From an uncultured Verrucomicrobiales bacterium (lineage in GTDB: Bacteria > Verrucomicrobiota > Verrucomicrobiia > Verrucomicrobiales > Akkermansiaceae), in the NCBI GenBank assembly GCA_937905985.1, contig CALCWC010000040.1, positions 1 to 39,926 of the forward strand: 39,926 nt of DNA. Direction: 5' to 3'. Below the pieces are notes generated by a model that searched no databases, was not told the origin of the DNA, and saw only the letters and a program-made list of their open reading frames with translations. Position numbers and translations under genes: made by a program. Shown here one piece after another: positions 26,300-33,786 of the stretch. Position 1 is the stretch's first letter. Every line of letters starts with the position of its first letter.

Positions 26300-27344
26300 G
26301 CGCGGCATTGTTCCCAATTTGTACATTGTTCTTTGTACATCCAAAGTAGCGTAGAGCTGTAGTTTCGTTTGTTTTCCCCGCATACACGTACCGAGTGCGC
26401 AGCAGGCTGGAATCCCGGTGGCCCATCTCCATCTGCAACGCCGCAAAATTCCTAAAATGCGCGGCGTGGTAGGTGGCGAAAGTGTGGCGGCAAACATCCT
26501 GCCGCCAAGGGTGGGCGGTTTCCTTGCTCCAGCCCGCCGCCTTGCGTAACGCCCGCCAGCGATGAAGCCAACGACGCGGTATCGTGCGAACGGTAATGGC
26601 ACCCGCCTTGCGCAGCGGCACCACGCGCCCACCGCCCGTTTTGGATGTTGTGGGACGCACCACCACGCGCTCGTTCTGCCAGTCGATGTCGCGTTCAGGG
26701 TCGATTCGGCTCACTTCCGTGGGACGGATACCGCAGTAGAGCATCAGGTGCAGTGATAATTGCATCTCCCGGTGTTCTGGCTGTTTCGCAGTCGTTTCCA
26801 GACGCTCTACCTCTTCAATGCTTAGCGGCTCTATCGGCTTTTCCACCACGTCCGGGACTTCTACACGCGATACCGGGTTGGCATCGCACCATTCATGCCG
26901 TATCGCCGAGGAAAACACCCCGCTCATGATGGCGCGTGCTTTCCTGTACTGCGCCGCACTCCCGCGGAATGCCGTTTCAAGACACCGTCGGCAATCTTCC
27001 GATGTGATGCTCCGCATCCGCCGATCCGCCAACCCGGGATTCATCTTCATCATTCGTTTGCACAGATACCTGAAATCCACAATCGACCGCGCCCTCAGCC
27101 CCTTCCGTCTCCTGTCCTCCAGCGCCGTTTCCACCGCCTTGGCAAAGGTCACCGTCCTCTCCCTCAATCTCATCTGTTCCGCCCCCAACCGCACGCACTC
27201 GCGTGCCCTCTTCACCCGTCCCCGTCCGCACTCCAGCGCCTCCTTGGCCACCAGTGCAGCCTCCAGAACATCTATCCCTGTGGATTTCAGTACCTCTAGT
27301 GCAGCGACTTCTTTGCTATTTCCTCCCATTTCTATCGAATTCAT
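26289..27344 (-). CDS. Tyrosine recombinase (probable inverter of the adjacent promoter switch)
   Basis: 351 residues. A predicted SAM-like core-binding domain covers about 65-165 and the catalytic domain about 175-325. Active-site residues are Arg207 (CGIRPTE), Lys235 (TTSKTGG), Arg286 (CRHTFATYH), His309 (MGHRD) and nucleophile Tyr319 (RTRYVY). The box II position that is His in most family members (HxLR) is Asp283 here. The ATG at 27344 begins the frame; a second ATG at 27329 is possible because a -35-like TTGACA on the minus strand (27368-27373) would put transcription start close to it. The gene ends in the left direct repeat, and its 5' end lies 11 bp from the switch inverted repeat, which suggests that the switch is its substrate. 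The recombinase at 32107 is its closest relative in the window. Confidence 0.88.
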   Translation of the reverse strand: MNSIEMGGNSKEVAALEVLKSTGIDVLEAALVAKEALECGRGRVKRARECVRLGAEQMRLRERTVTFAKAVETALEDRRRKGLRARSIVDFRYLCKRMMKMNPGLADRRMRSITSEDCRRCLETAFRGSAAQYRKARAIMSGVFSSAIRHEWCDANPVSRVEVPDVVEKPIEPLSIEEVERLETTAKQPEHREMQLSLHLMLYCGIRPTEVSRIDPERDIDWQNERVVVRPTTSKTGGGRVVPLRKAGAITVRTIPRRWLHRWRALRKAAGWSKETAHPWRQDVCRHTFATYHAAHFRNFAALQMEMGHRDSSLLRTRYVYAGKTNETTALRYFGCTKNNVQIGNNAAPPP

Positions 27345-27354
27345 ATGTCACGTA

Positions 27355-27369
27355 TTGTGTATGGGTATG
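27355..27369 (+). repeat. Switch inverted repeat, left (IRL)
   Basis: The 15-base TTGTGTATGGGTATG is perfectly complementary in reverse to 27516-27530. The two bound a 146-bp interior. The match does not extend beyond 15 bp on either side, as expected for recombination sites. It lies directly upstream of the recombinase start. Confidence 0.9.
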
Positions 27370-27515
27370 TCAAGTTTATTGGTAAAAAAATAATGGCATT
27401 GCCGCAAGCCGCGGTCGTGAGGGTTCAATCATGGGCACCTATAGCGCCACTGGAGTGTTCAATGGGAGATGTAGAACACGATAACATATGAAGCCACACA
27501 GTTTTGGAGATGTCT

Positions 27516-27530
27516 CATACCCATACACAA
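27516..27530 (-). repeat. Switch inverted repeat, right (IRR)
   Basis: CATACCCATACACAA is the exact reverse complement of 27355-27369. It ends 4 bp before the -10 hexamer TATACT, so the repeat itself forms 13 of the 17 spacer bases of the promoter that inversion would create. Confidence 0.9.
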
Positions 27531-27534
27531 AGGG

Positions 27535-27540
27535 TATACT
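27535..27540 (+). promoter_or_regulatory. Fixed -10 element of the autotransporter gene
   Basis: TATACT lies outside the invertible segment and matches the -10 consensus in five of six positions. Transcription would begin near 27547, leaving a leader of about 72 bases that is not obviously structured and has no clear Shine-Dalgarno site. Confidence 0.7.
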
Positions 27541-27618
27541 TGCTCGCCCCCGTGGCAACACCCAACCGAGGCATCAATTGCTTCGCGGGAGTTAAATCAT
27601 AAATTGCAATAACATACA

Positions 27619-30600
27619 ATGAAACTACATTTACCTGTTAGACTCCGTGAGAGTCTTATCGCCGCTATAATTGCTGTCACATCTGGTGTGTACAATGCGT
27701 ATGCCGAAACGGCCACGAACATGAACATAAAGCTTGGTGAGAGTATAGCTCAATGCGGATACCAGAGGAACGAAGACTTTTTCCTTACCTTCAAGGTGAA
27801 GCAAACAGTTCCCTATGACTCCATGCATGCCACCACAGTGCTGGGCATAGGGGACGATGCCGTGTGGGGCACGGTCAACCGAGCCAAACAAAGCCTTCAG
27901 GATTTCCTTCTTTTCGACCCTGTGGACAATCAAGCGGATTCCGTTTCACTAATATACCCAACCAAAAAGGAGGGCAAGCTGTCATACAGCATCGATTATG
28001 GGACCTTTGGCCGTAGCAGCGATTGGCTAGACACTTCCAGAGACCTCCCAATGACAGACGCATCTACCGGCTGGCGCATCCAGGATTCCCTCTGCGTACT
28101 GCGCTACAACTCAGAGTTCAAAACCGCCACCTTGACGACAACGATTTACAACATTGATTCCAAGGGTGCCAAAACTGAGTCCAAGGACATTGAGCTGACA
28201 TTGACAAACATTAAGCTGAACGCTCAAGACCTGCATTTTGTAACCACGGAGGATGTATGGAACAGGAAATGGACTTCGCCATCCAGCAGCGTTTCCACCA
28301 CAGAATTCTACAAAACGCTTGATGACCCTGAACACGCCTGGCTGTCCGGCTTGGCCTTCTTGAATATCTCTGCTGACAGTATAGTGATAATTGGGGATGA
28401 CGACAATTATGTTGACGAAGACGTATCTGGCCCCAGCGTGGTGATTATCTCGCCGGAGGGCGACAATACTGTAGACGGAGCCAAGGTGGTAGCCACGAAA
28501 GACGATGTGCGGATTATCGCCCCCGAAGGCACCAATACCGTGCAGGATTCAGAAATTGTGGCTGAGGATGACATCATTATCGATGGCAAAGACAATGTTG
28601 TAGACCAATCCTCCCTGGATGCAAAGGGCGATATCATCGTCACGGCAGACGAAGACAACACCATCAACAAATCCGATTTGAATGCCGGGCTGGACATCAT
28701 TATCACAGGCAAGAACAACGATGTGAAAGACACTCCCCTGGATGCAATCCGCGACATCAAGATTCTCGCCGACGAAGCCAACACCATCACCGGAGACGAC
28801 CTTAACGCTGGTCGCGATGTCATCATCGACGGACTGAACAACGATGTGCAGGGAACGCCCATCACTGCCGATACAGGCAACATCCAGATTTCTGCCGACG
28901 AGACAAACACCATCAAGGGCGATGGTACCGACAAGACCAAGATGGATGCAGGGCTGGATATCATTATCACAGGCAAGAACAACGATGTGGAAGACACTCC
29001 CCTGGATGCAATCCGCGACATCAAGATTCTCGCCGACGAAGCCAACACCATCACCGGAGACGACCTTAACGCTGGTCGCGATGTCATCATCGACGGACTG
29101 AACAACGATGTGCAGGGAACGCCCATCACTGCCGATACAGGCAACATCCAGATTTCTGCCGACGAGACAAACACCATCAAGGGCGATGGTACCGACAAGG
29201 CCAAGATGGATGCAGGGCTGGACATCATTATCACAGGCAAGAACAACGACGTGGAAAATACGCTGCTGGACGCCGCCCGCGACATCAAACTTCTTGCCAA
29301 TGAGGCCAATGCAATCAGCGATTCAGTTTTGGATGCAGGTCGCAATATCACCCTTGAGGGTGACAATACCTTGAACGGTGTGGATCTCAAGGCTGGCACC
29401 AACCCCAAAGAATATGGAGAAGGTACGATAACGTTGGAGGGTAGCAATGATATTCATGGTGGCACCAAGATGGATGCCGACCACATCGTTATCAAAGACG
29501 ACAATGATATCAAGGATGCGCTCATCCATGCCCGCAAGAGTGTAACCGTGCTTACCGGGCCTGAAGCAGGAAAACAGACCACCATTGGCAACGGCACCGT
29601 CATCACCTCTGGGCAAGTGTCGATTGCCGGAGCTTCCCCCAAGAACCAGGCTGACATCACTGGAGCCAACACCGTCATAGCCGCCACCAGGGATGACAAA
29701 CTCGGAACTAGCGGAGACGTGATACTGGACAACGCCAAAGTGCATGATGTGGGCGAGCCCGTAACCTCGAACGGCGGCAACATCATCCTGAAGAATACGG
29801 ATGACATTGCTAACGCCACCCTCTCCACCCGTGACAAGAACGGCAAAAAGCCCGGAACCGGCAGCATTGTGGCAGACAGTGGCAGCACCATCAATCTGGG
29901 TGCAAACGCTGTTCTGGACGGACGTCTGAGGAGCGTGGATACCACGGCTGTCATCAACAAAACCGGCAGCGACGACTTGCTCATCAACTTCGATGACACA
30001 GGTTACAACGGCACCATCAACATGAACGGAAGCTCCAAGCTCACAATCACGGATGAGCTTGTGCCCGCCGACGGACAAATGGGGGTGGGCCCCGGTTCCC
30101 GCATCAACCTGAACGGCAGCAAGATGATGGTTGACGCCGTGCAGGATGCAGCCAAACCTGTTACAACCATACTGGGCAATTTGAATGCCAAGGGATCTGC
30201 GGTGCAAATCAATCCCGGGGTTGTTGGAGACGCCATGGTGCTCAGCTCCTTGACCATGGGCAACGGCGGTTTGCTCTACATTGATGCGGACCCGGTGAAC
30301 AAGGTGGCAGACCACTTGAGCATCAGCGGTGATTTGTACAACGATGGCACCCCCTTCCTCTACGTACACAACTTGACCGACCCCGACAGTGCAGAGGATG
30401 GAACGCGTATTGCCGTTCTGGACGTAAAAGGCAGCATGACGGGTCTGACCAGCGAGGTCCTTAGTGACAACGCTCCCAAGGACTTGAACATGTATTTGAG
30501 TTTTGTAGGTAACAAGGGCTATCTGGTATATAGCTCTAATTTCCGCACCGTGCACGGTGGCCCCAACCAGAACGCCGTGCAGGAGCCCTTGGTGCACATG

Positions 30601-31689
30601 ATGGATGCAGCAGCTCCCGGTGGTATGCTGGACAAGGTGGAACAGGCTTTGCGCCACACGCGCAGCGAAGCTGCGACATTGGATGCCCTGCAAAGCCTCA
30701 GCGCAGCTGCCAACCTGATTGTCCCCAACATGGTGATGGATTCCACACGCCACCACTTCGCTGCCCTTCGCCACCACATGGATGCCCCCGTGTGCCAGGG
30801 TGAGAGAGCCATCGGCAGGGAACTGTATGCCGCCGGAAAGCGCCATGCAGTATGGGCCGCTTATACAGGCGGGCATAACCACATGGGTGGAGACAACGCC
30901 CTGGACGCATACAACAGCAACTATCAGGGTGCGATGGCAGGCTATACGGCCGGAATCGGTTACGGCTGCATCAAAACCTTGGGCGGCTCCATCGGTTATG
31001 AGCATGCTTCCGGCAGCGTGACTGGAGCCAAGGCCAAGGCCAACACCCTCTACCTTGACTTGTATGCCGTCTCCAAGGGAAAGTATGTTACCCAGCGCTT
31101 CAACCTGGGCGTGGGCATCCACAACTACAAGGTGACCAGGGATACGGACATTGAAGCCGGAGGGCTTAGCTACCATGGTCGCTGCAGCTCTTCCCAGCAA
31201 TCCACCTCCTTGAATCTGGGTTATGAGATTAGCCACAACTATGCGTATTCCTCATACACCACATACACACCTTATGCTGCAGTCCTCCTTGGCTTGCACT
31301 CTCTTGATGATATTTCAGAAAGTGGGCAGGGGAACGCCGGAGTAAACACAAACTATGACAATTTGGCACAGCTGGATTTGTCAGCCGGTGTGCAGTGGAG
31401 CCGCGTAACGGGTTCCTTCTCCTCCAGCTTGCCTGGCAAAGTGTTTGCCTCATTGTCGCTACACGCTGAGTTGAGCAATCGCAAGCCTACGGCCACAAAC
31501 AGCTTCCAGGGCTACACAGAAAGGTGGAAAACCCGCTCCATGCAGCGTGACTGCTTGTACGGCGAATTCTCCGGAGGTATCATCATGCCCTTCGATGCCA
31601 AGTGGGCAGGCCGTATTGGCGCTGACTTCGAGTTCGGAGCTGAGCGGCTCTCAATAGGCGGCTATGCCGGTGTAACCTATAGTTTCTGA
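27619..31689 (+). CDS. Large autotransporter adhesin, probably phase-variable
   Basis: 1356 residues. Signal peptide about 1-29 (GVYNAYA-E). A non-repetitive head (about 30-260) is followed by an Asp/Asn-rich beta-helix made of roughly 20-24-residue coils of the type DI.I.A..NTI...L.A. Two full 88-residue units (357-444 and 445-532) are almost identical, and a third begins and diverges at 533. From about 1077 to 1356 is the autotransporter beta-barrel, ending in VTYSF for BAM recognition. The many Asp/Asn coils may bind calcium. Base composition is visibly lower in GC than the flanking genes, and it sits between the island repeats, so recent transfer is likely. It is read from the switch region at 27355-27540 and, as drawn, should be poorly expressed. 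Passenger target is unknown. Confidence 0.88.
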   Translation: MKLHLPVRLRESLIAAIIAVTSGVYNAYAETATNMNIKLGESIAQCGYQRNEDFFLTFKVKQTVPYDSMHATTVLGIGDDAVWGTVNRAKQSLQDFLLFDPVDNQADSVSLIYPTKKEGKLSYSIDYGTFGRSSDWLDTSRDLPMTDASTGWRIQDSLCVLRYNSEFKTATLTTTIYNIDSKGAKTESKDIELTLTNIKLNAQDLHFVTTEDVWNRKWTSPSSSVSTTEFYKTLDDPEHAWLSGLAFLNISADSIVIIGDDDNYVDEDVSGPSVVIISPEGDNTVDGAKVVATKDDVRIIAPEGTNTVQDSEIVAEDDIIIDGKDNVVDQSSLDAKGDIIVTADEDNTINKSDLNAGLDIIITGKNNDVKDTPLDAIRDIKILADEANTITGDDLNAGRDVIIDGLNNDVQGTPITADTGNIQISADETNTIKGDGTDKTKMDAGLDIIITGKNNDVEDTPLDAIRDIKILADEANTITGDDLNAGRDVIIDGLNNDVQGTPITADTGNIQISADETNTIKGDGTDKAKMDAGLDIIITGKNNDVENTLLDAARDIKLLANEANAISDSVLDAGRNITLEGDNTLNGVDLKAGTNPKEYGEGTITLEGSNDIHGGTKMDADHIVIKDDNDIKDALIHARKSVTVLTGPEAGKQTTIGNGTVITSGQVSIAGASPKNQADITGANTVIAATRDDKLGTSGDVILDNAKVHDVGEPVTSNGGNIILKNTDDIANATLSTRDKNGKKPGTGSIVADSGSTINLGANAVLDGRLRSVDTTAVINKTGSDDLLINFDDTGYNGTINMNGSSKLTITDELVPADGQMGVGPGSRINLNGSKMMVDAVQDAAKPVTTILGNLNAKGSAVQINPGVVGDAMVLSSLTMGNGGLLYIDADPVNKVADHLSISGDLYNDGTPFLYVHNLTDPDSAEDGTRIAVLDVKGSMTGLTSEVLSDNAPKDLNMYLSFVGNKGYLVYSSNFRTVHGGPNQNAVQEPLVHMMDAAAPGGMLDKVEQALRHTRSEAATLDALQSLSAAANLIVPNMVMDSTRHHFAALRHHMDAPVCQGERAIGRELYAAGKRHAVWAAYTGGHNHMGGDNALDAYNSNYQGAMAGYTAGIGYGCIKTLGGSIGYEHASGSVTGAKAKANTLYLDLYAVSKGKYVTQRFNLGVGIHNYKVTRDTDIEAGGLSYHGRCSSSQQSTSLNLGYEISHNYAYSSYTTYTPYAAVLLGLHSLDDISESGQGNAGVNTNYDNLAQLDLSAGVQWSRVTGSFSSSLPGKVFASLSLHAELSNRKPTATNSFQGYTERWKTRSMQRDCLYGEFSGGIIMPFDAKWAGRIGADFEFGAERLSIGGYAGVTYSF
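28687..29214 (+). repeat. Two 264-bp tandem repeats inside the autotransporter gene
   Basis: Units 28687-28950 and 28951-29214 differ at only three positions. A third unit starts at 29215 and diverges after about 45 bp. The period is a multiple of three (88 codons), so gain or loss of a unit by recombination keeps the frame. Confidence 0.92.
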
Positions 31690-31719
31690 GCCGTCTCACC
31701 CCTATTATACACCCATTCC

Positions 31720-31752
31720 GCGGCGCAGCCCCTTCCTGAGGGACTGCGCCGC
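31720..31752 (+). terminator. Terminator hairpin of the autotransporter gene
   Basis: A 9-bp perfect stem (GCGGCGCAG / CTGCGCCGC) with an inner CCC/GGG pairing is followed by CTTGTATG, a weak U-tract. It lies 31 bp after the stop codon. Confidence 0.6.
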
Positions 31753-31781
31753 CTTGTATGAACATCTGGCTCACAATAATA

Positions 31782-31944
31782 CCCGCCACCCTTACCGTGC
31801 GGCCTCCCATGCAGGAAATCTCCCCCGGCCACTGGGTCCAATCCTGCACCGCTGCACCTCAGCCCGGCAAATCCCCCATTGACGCGAAACCCGGGGGTGT
31901 GGAAAGAGGATGGATTATGTTGGGCGTTCAGATTCATGGGGGTG
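31782..31944 (+). repeat. Island-flanking direct repeat, right copy (putative attR)
   Basis: 163 bp. It contains a broken copy of the 3' end of the transporter ATPase gene: one base is deleted in the run after 'CAATCCTGC', and the stop codon TAA has become CAA. It cannot be coding and is best read as the displaced original end of the ATPase gene. Recombination between the two copies would remove 5646 bp carrying the recombinase, the switch and the autotransporter. Confidence 0.85.
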
Positions 31945-32106
31945 CGAGGGTACTTTTGAGGCCGTGGCGGAGCGGGGTGTGAGGTCTGCGATACAGGGGG
32001 GCACCTATGAATGCACTGCCCTCACTATACCCCTGTGCCAACATGCGTTGGGCTGACGCGCACCGGAATCTCGAATGTCTTGCTGAACTGAAAGGGGTGG
32101 AAGACG
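31945..32106. other. Non-coding stretch before the second recombinase, with a nested stem-loop
   Basis: There is no gene here. Together with the right repeat it makes about 420 bp without coding between the autotransporter and the second recombinase. ACAGGGG (31993-31999) pairs with CCCCTGT (32030-32036), with a GGCA/TGCC pair nested inside; TATACC at 32026-32031 could be a -10 but lacks a matching -35. No perfect long inverted repeat like that at 27355 is present. Confidence 0.45.
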
Positions 32107-33153
32107 ATGAAAGAGACGGATTATGAAGCGGTGCTGGAGGGGACGGGGTTGACGCTGATGGAGGCCGTGTGTCTGGGGAAGAGTTTGAGCGAGCAGAGGC
32201 GCGCGCTCAAGCTGTCGCCGCGCTTGCAACTGGTGCGGGATGCGAACCTGTACGGGGAGGGGCTGAGGAACTGGCAGGAGACGAGGAAATCATGCAGCTT
32301 TCAGGATGCGGTGAGACTGCACATGGAGCGCAAAAAGCGGCGGCGGGCGCGGACGCAGAGCGAGTGCCGCGGCATGCTGCTGCGCTTGATACGGGAAGTG
32401 CCGGAATTGGCGAAGACGAAGATGCGCAGCATCACGGCAGAGATGTGCCGCGGCATGATTGAGCAGGTGTTCGACAGCGCCGCCATGCGCGTGAAAGCCC
32501 GCCGCATCCTGCACTCCCTCTTTGAAACGGCCATTCTCAACGGATGGTGCAACGAGAACCCCGTGACCAACGTGCAGTTCGACCCCGCGGTGGAGGCCAC
32601 CGTCTCCATCCTCACGCTGCGGCAGGTGGAGCGTCTGCTGCGCACGCTGGCCCTGCCGGAGCATGCATGCTGCGCGGCGGCGGTGGGGCTCATGATGTGG
32701 GCGGGAATTCGCCCGGAGGAGGTGGCTCGCCTCACATGGGCGGACCTAGATTTGCAGGAGCGCGTGGCGTACCTGAATCCGCGGCACACCAAGACGGGCG
32801 GAGCGCGTCAGGTGACGTTGCACGCGCCGCTGCTGCGGCTCCTGCGCGTACTGGCGAAGACCACCGACCCCGACCAGCGCGTCACGCCGCCGAACTGGAC
32901 GCGCCGGTGGAAGCGCCTGCGGCGCGCGGCGGGGTTTGCGCGCTGGCAGCCGGACACCCTGCGCCACACCTTTGCGAGCTACCACATGAAGCACTTCAAG
33001 GACCCCACGCAGCTGCAATGGGAGATGGGACACCGCAGCCTGGAGCATTTGCGTTCACGATACCTGAACCTCAAGGGGCTCACCGCGGCGGATGCAAAGC
33101 AGTTTTGGGCAAGGGAGGCGGGGATGCTGGCCATCAGGGGTGAGCGTGGATGA
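32107..33153 (+). CDS. Second tyrosine recombinase of the same subfamily
   Basis: 348 residues, alignable along its whole length with the recombinase at 26289-27344, including the N-terminal 'VL.(G/S)TG...EA' segment. Active-site residues fall close to or at the same numbers: Arg202 (AGIRPEE), Lys229 (HTKTGG), Arg286 (TLRHTFASYH), His309 (MGHRS) and Tyr319 (RSRYLN). Box II His is again Asp (Asp283). A purine-rich AAAGGGGTGGAAGACG precedes the ATG. Unlike the first gene it is plus-strand, GC-rich and outside the direct repeats, 163 bp past the right copy. No inverted-repeat switch is visible beside it. It may have integrated the island, or be a relic of an earlier element at the same site. Confidence 0.88.
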   Translation: MKETDYEAVLEGTGLTLMEAVCLGKSLSEQRRALKLSPRLQLVRDANLYGEGLRNWQETRKSCSFQDAVRLHMERKKRRRARTQSECRGMLLRLIREVPELAKTKMRSITAEMCRGMIEQVFDSAAMRVKARRILHSLFETAILNGWCNENPVTNVQFDPAVEATVSILTLRQVERLLRTLALPEHACCAAAVGLMMWAGIRPEEVARLTWADLDLQERVAYLNPRHTKTGGARQVTLHAPLLRLLRVLAKTTDPDQRVTPPNWTRRWKRLRRAAGFARWQPDTLRHTFASYHMKHFKDPTQLQWEMGHRSLEHLRSRYLNLKGLTAADAKQFWAREAGMLAIRGERG

Positions 33154-33200
33154 ACGCATTTTTGTGGCACGGGGCAGTATTGCTTCCTGCAAAAAACTGA

Positions 33201-33229
33201 TTGCCATCCGCGCGCAGGCATGCTAAGGT
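33201..33229 (+). promoter_or_regulatory. Promoter of the small lipoprotein gene
   Basis: TTGCCA (33201-33206) and TAAGGT (33224-33229) are 17 bp apart. The ATG at 33237 comes 7 bp later, predicting a leaderless mRNA; the GGGGAGG in between cannot serve as a normal ribosome-binding site because it touches the ATG. Confidence 0.5.
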
Positions 33230-33236
33230 GGGGAGG

Positions 33237-33575
33237 ATGAAAATCAGCCCCCAACAGACCAGTAAGGCCGTAGCCTATCCCGTGCGCGCCTTGGCCGTGG
33301 CCGCGGCGGCAGCTGCCTTCACCTCTTGCGACCAGCAGCAGGTGGTGGGCACGGAGCCGAGGGCTCCCGAAACGCCGGATACCACCCAACAAAACCTCCG
33401 CGGCAAGTACCTTATTGAGGAAACCACGCCTCCTACCGCCCCCTCACAGCCGGAACCCTCCACTGCCGCTCCCGAACCCGAGCCGCAAAAACTTCCCGGA
33501 GAGCCCCCGGTAACCCCTCCGAAGCCCGATGACAGGGAGAATCAAAACGTCGTCGGCATCTCTCCCAAGTCATAA
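33237..33575 (+). CDS. Small Pro/Glu-rich lipoprotein of unknown function
   Basis: 112 residues. The N-terminus ends in a lipobox-like AFTSC with Cys31, after a hydrophobic Ala-rich segment, so it should be lipid-anchored. The mature part is short and disordered, dominated by Pro, Glu and Thr (APSQPEPSTAAPEPEPQ). I recognise no domain. The ATG at 33237 is chosen from the promoter spacing. The gene is monocistronic by spacing: 211 bp separate it from pflB. A periplasm-spanning spacer or a cell-envelope accessory role is possible but speculative. Confidence 0.6.
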   Translation: MKISPQQTSKAVAYPVRALAVAAAAAAFTSCDQQQVVGTEPRAPETPDTTQQNLRGKYLIEETTPPTAPSQPEPSTAAPEPEPQKLPGEPPVTPPKPDDRENQNVVGISPKS

Positions 33576-33596
33576 ATAGGCGAAAGCGATTGCTAT

Positions 33597-33609
33597 TAGA
33601 ACAGTTCTA
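33597..33609. promoter_or_regulatory. Palindrome upstream of the pflB promoter
   Basis: TAGAAC-A-GTTCTA is a perfect 13-base palindrome 30 bp before the pflB -35. It does not match the FNR/CRP consensus and its regulator cannot be named. Confidence 0.35.
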
Positions 33610-33638
33610 GAAAAGCGAGTCAGCACGGCGATTTGAAC

Positions 33639-33668
33639 TTGACGCGCAGGGGGGGGAGAGAGTAGACT
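33639..33668 (+). promoter_or_regulatory. Putative pflB promoter with long leader
   Basis: TTGACG (33639-33644) and TAGACT (33663-33668) are 18 bp apart. Transcription near 33675 would give a leader of about 112 bases to the ATG at 33787. In it CCGCG/CGCGG forms a small hairpin, and CGGCA can pair with TGCCG, or alternatively the overlapping GGCAT with ATGCC. This contrasts with the very short leaders of neighbouring genes. Confidence 0.55.
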
Positions 33669-33786
33669 CGGAGGTGAGATTAGGGCAGGCCCCGCGAATG
33701 CGCGGCTCAGCTGCACTCCCGCTGCCGGACGGCATGCGAGCCCGGTGCCGCTTATGCCCCGAGACACCAACCCAAACGTTACAACA

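Larger units (their letters stand above)
27355..27530. promoter_or_regulatory. Putative invertible promoter segment (drawn OFF for the autotransporter)
   Basis: The 176-bp segment is bounded by 15-bp perfect inverted repeats. The sequence at its left end, read on the minus strand, is TTGACA: four bases from the interior and CA from the repeat. In the orientation given, this -35 points toward the recombinase. At the right end the equivalent hexamer is GTCTCA (27512-27517), a poor -35, 17 bp before the fixed TATACT at 27535-27540. If the segment is inverted, the right junction becomes TTGACA followed by exactly 17 bp and then TATACT, an almost perfect sigma-70 promoter for the autotransporter gene. 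Recombinase gene, repeats, switched -35 and surface-protein gene together fit a phase-variation switch like fim or the Bacteroides capsule promoters. No coding sequence is seen inside. Confidence 0.82.

Noticed and set aside
27401..27440. tRNA-like GGTTCAATC in the switch interior
   Set aside because: The flanks cannot form a T stem and no acceptor or anticodon arm is present.
27340..27492. A second inverted pair TTCATATGT / ACATATGAA near the switch
   Set aside because: Only 9 bp and partly self-palindromic; expected by chance at this length. The 15-bp pair explains the switch better.
28687..29260. CRISPR-like repeat array
   Set aside because: The repeats are 264 bp, contiguous and in frame within a coding sequence; there are no spacers.
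33675..33786. ZTP (pfl) or tetrahydrofolate riboswitch before pflB
   Set aside because: I could not find the conserved CCGCCTGGGCA-type end of the ZTP motif or a full tetrahydrofolate core; only a partial resemblance near 33655-33668.
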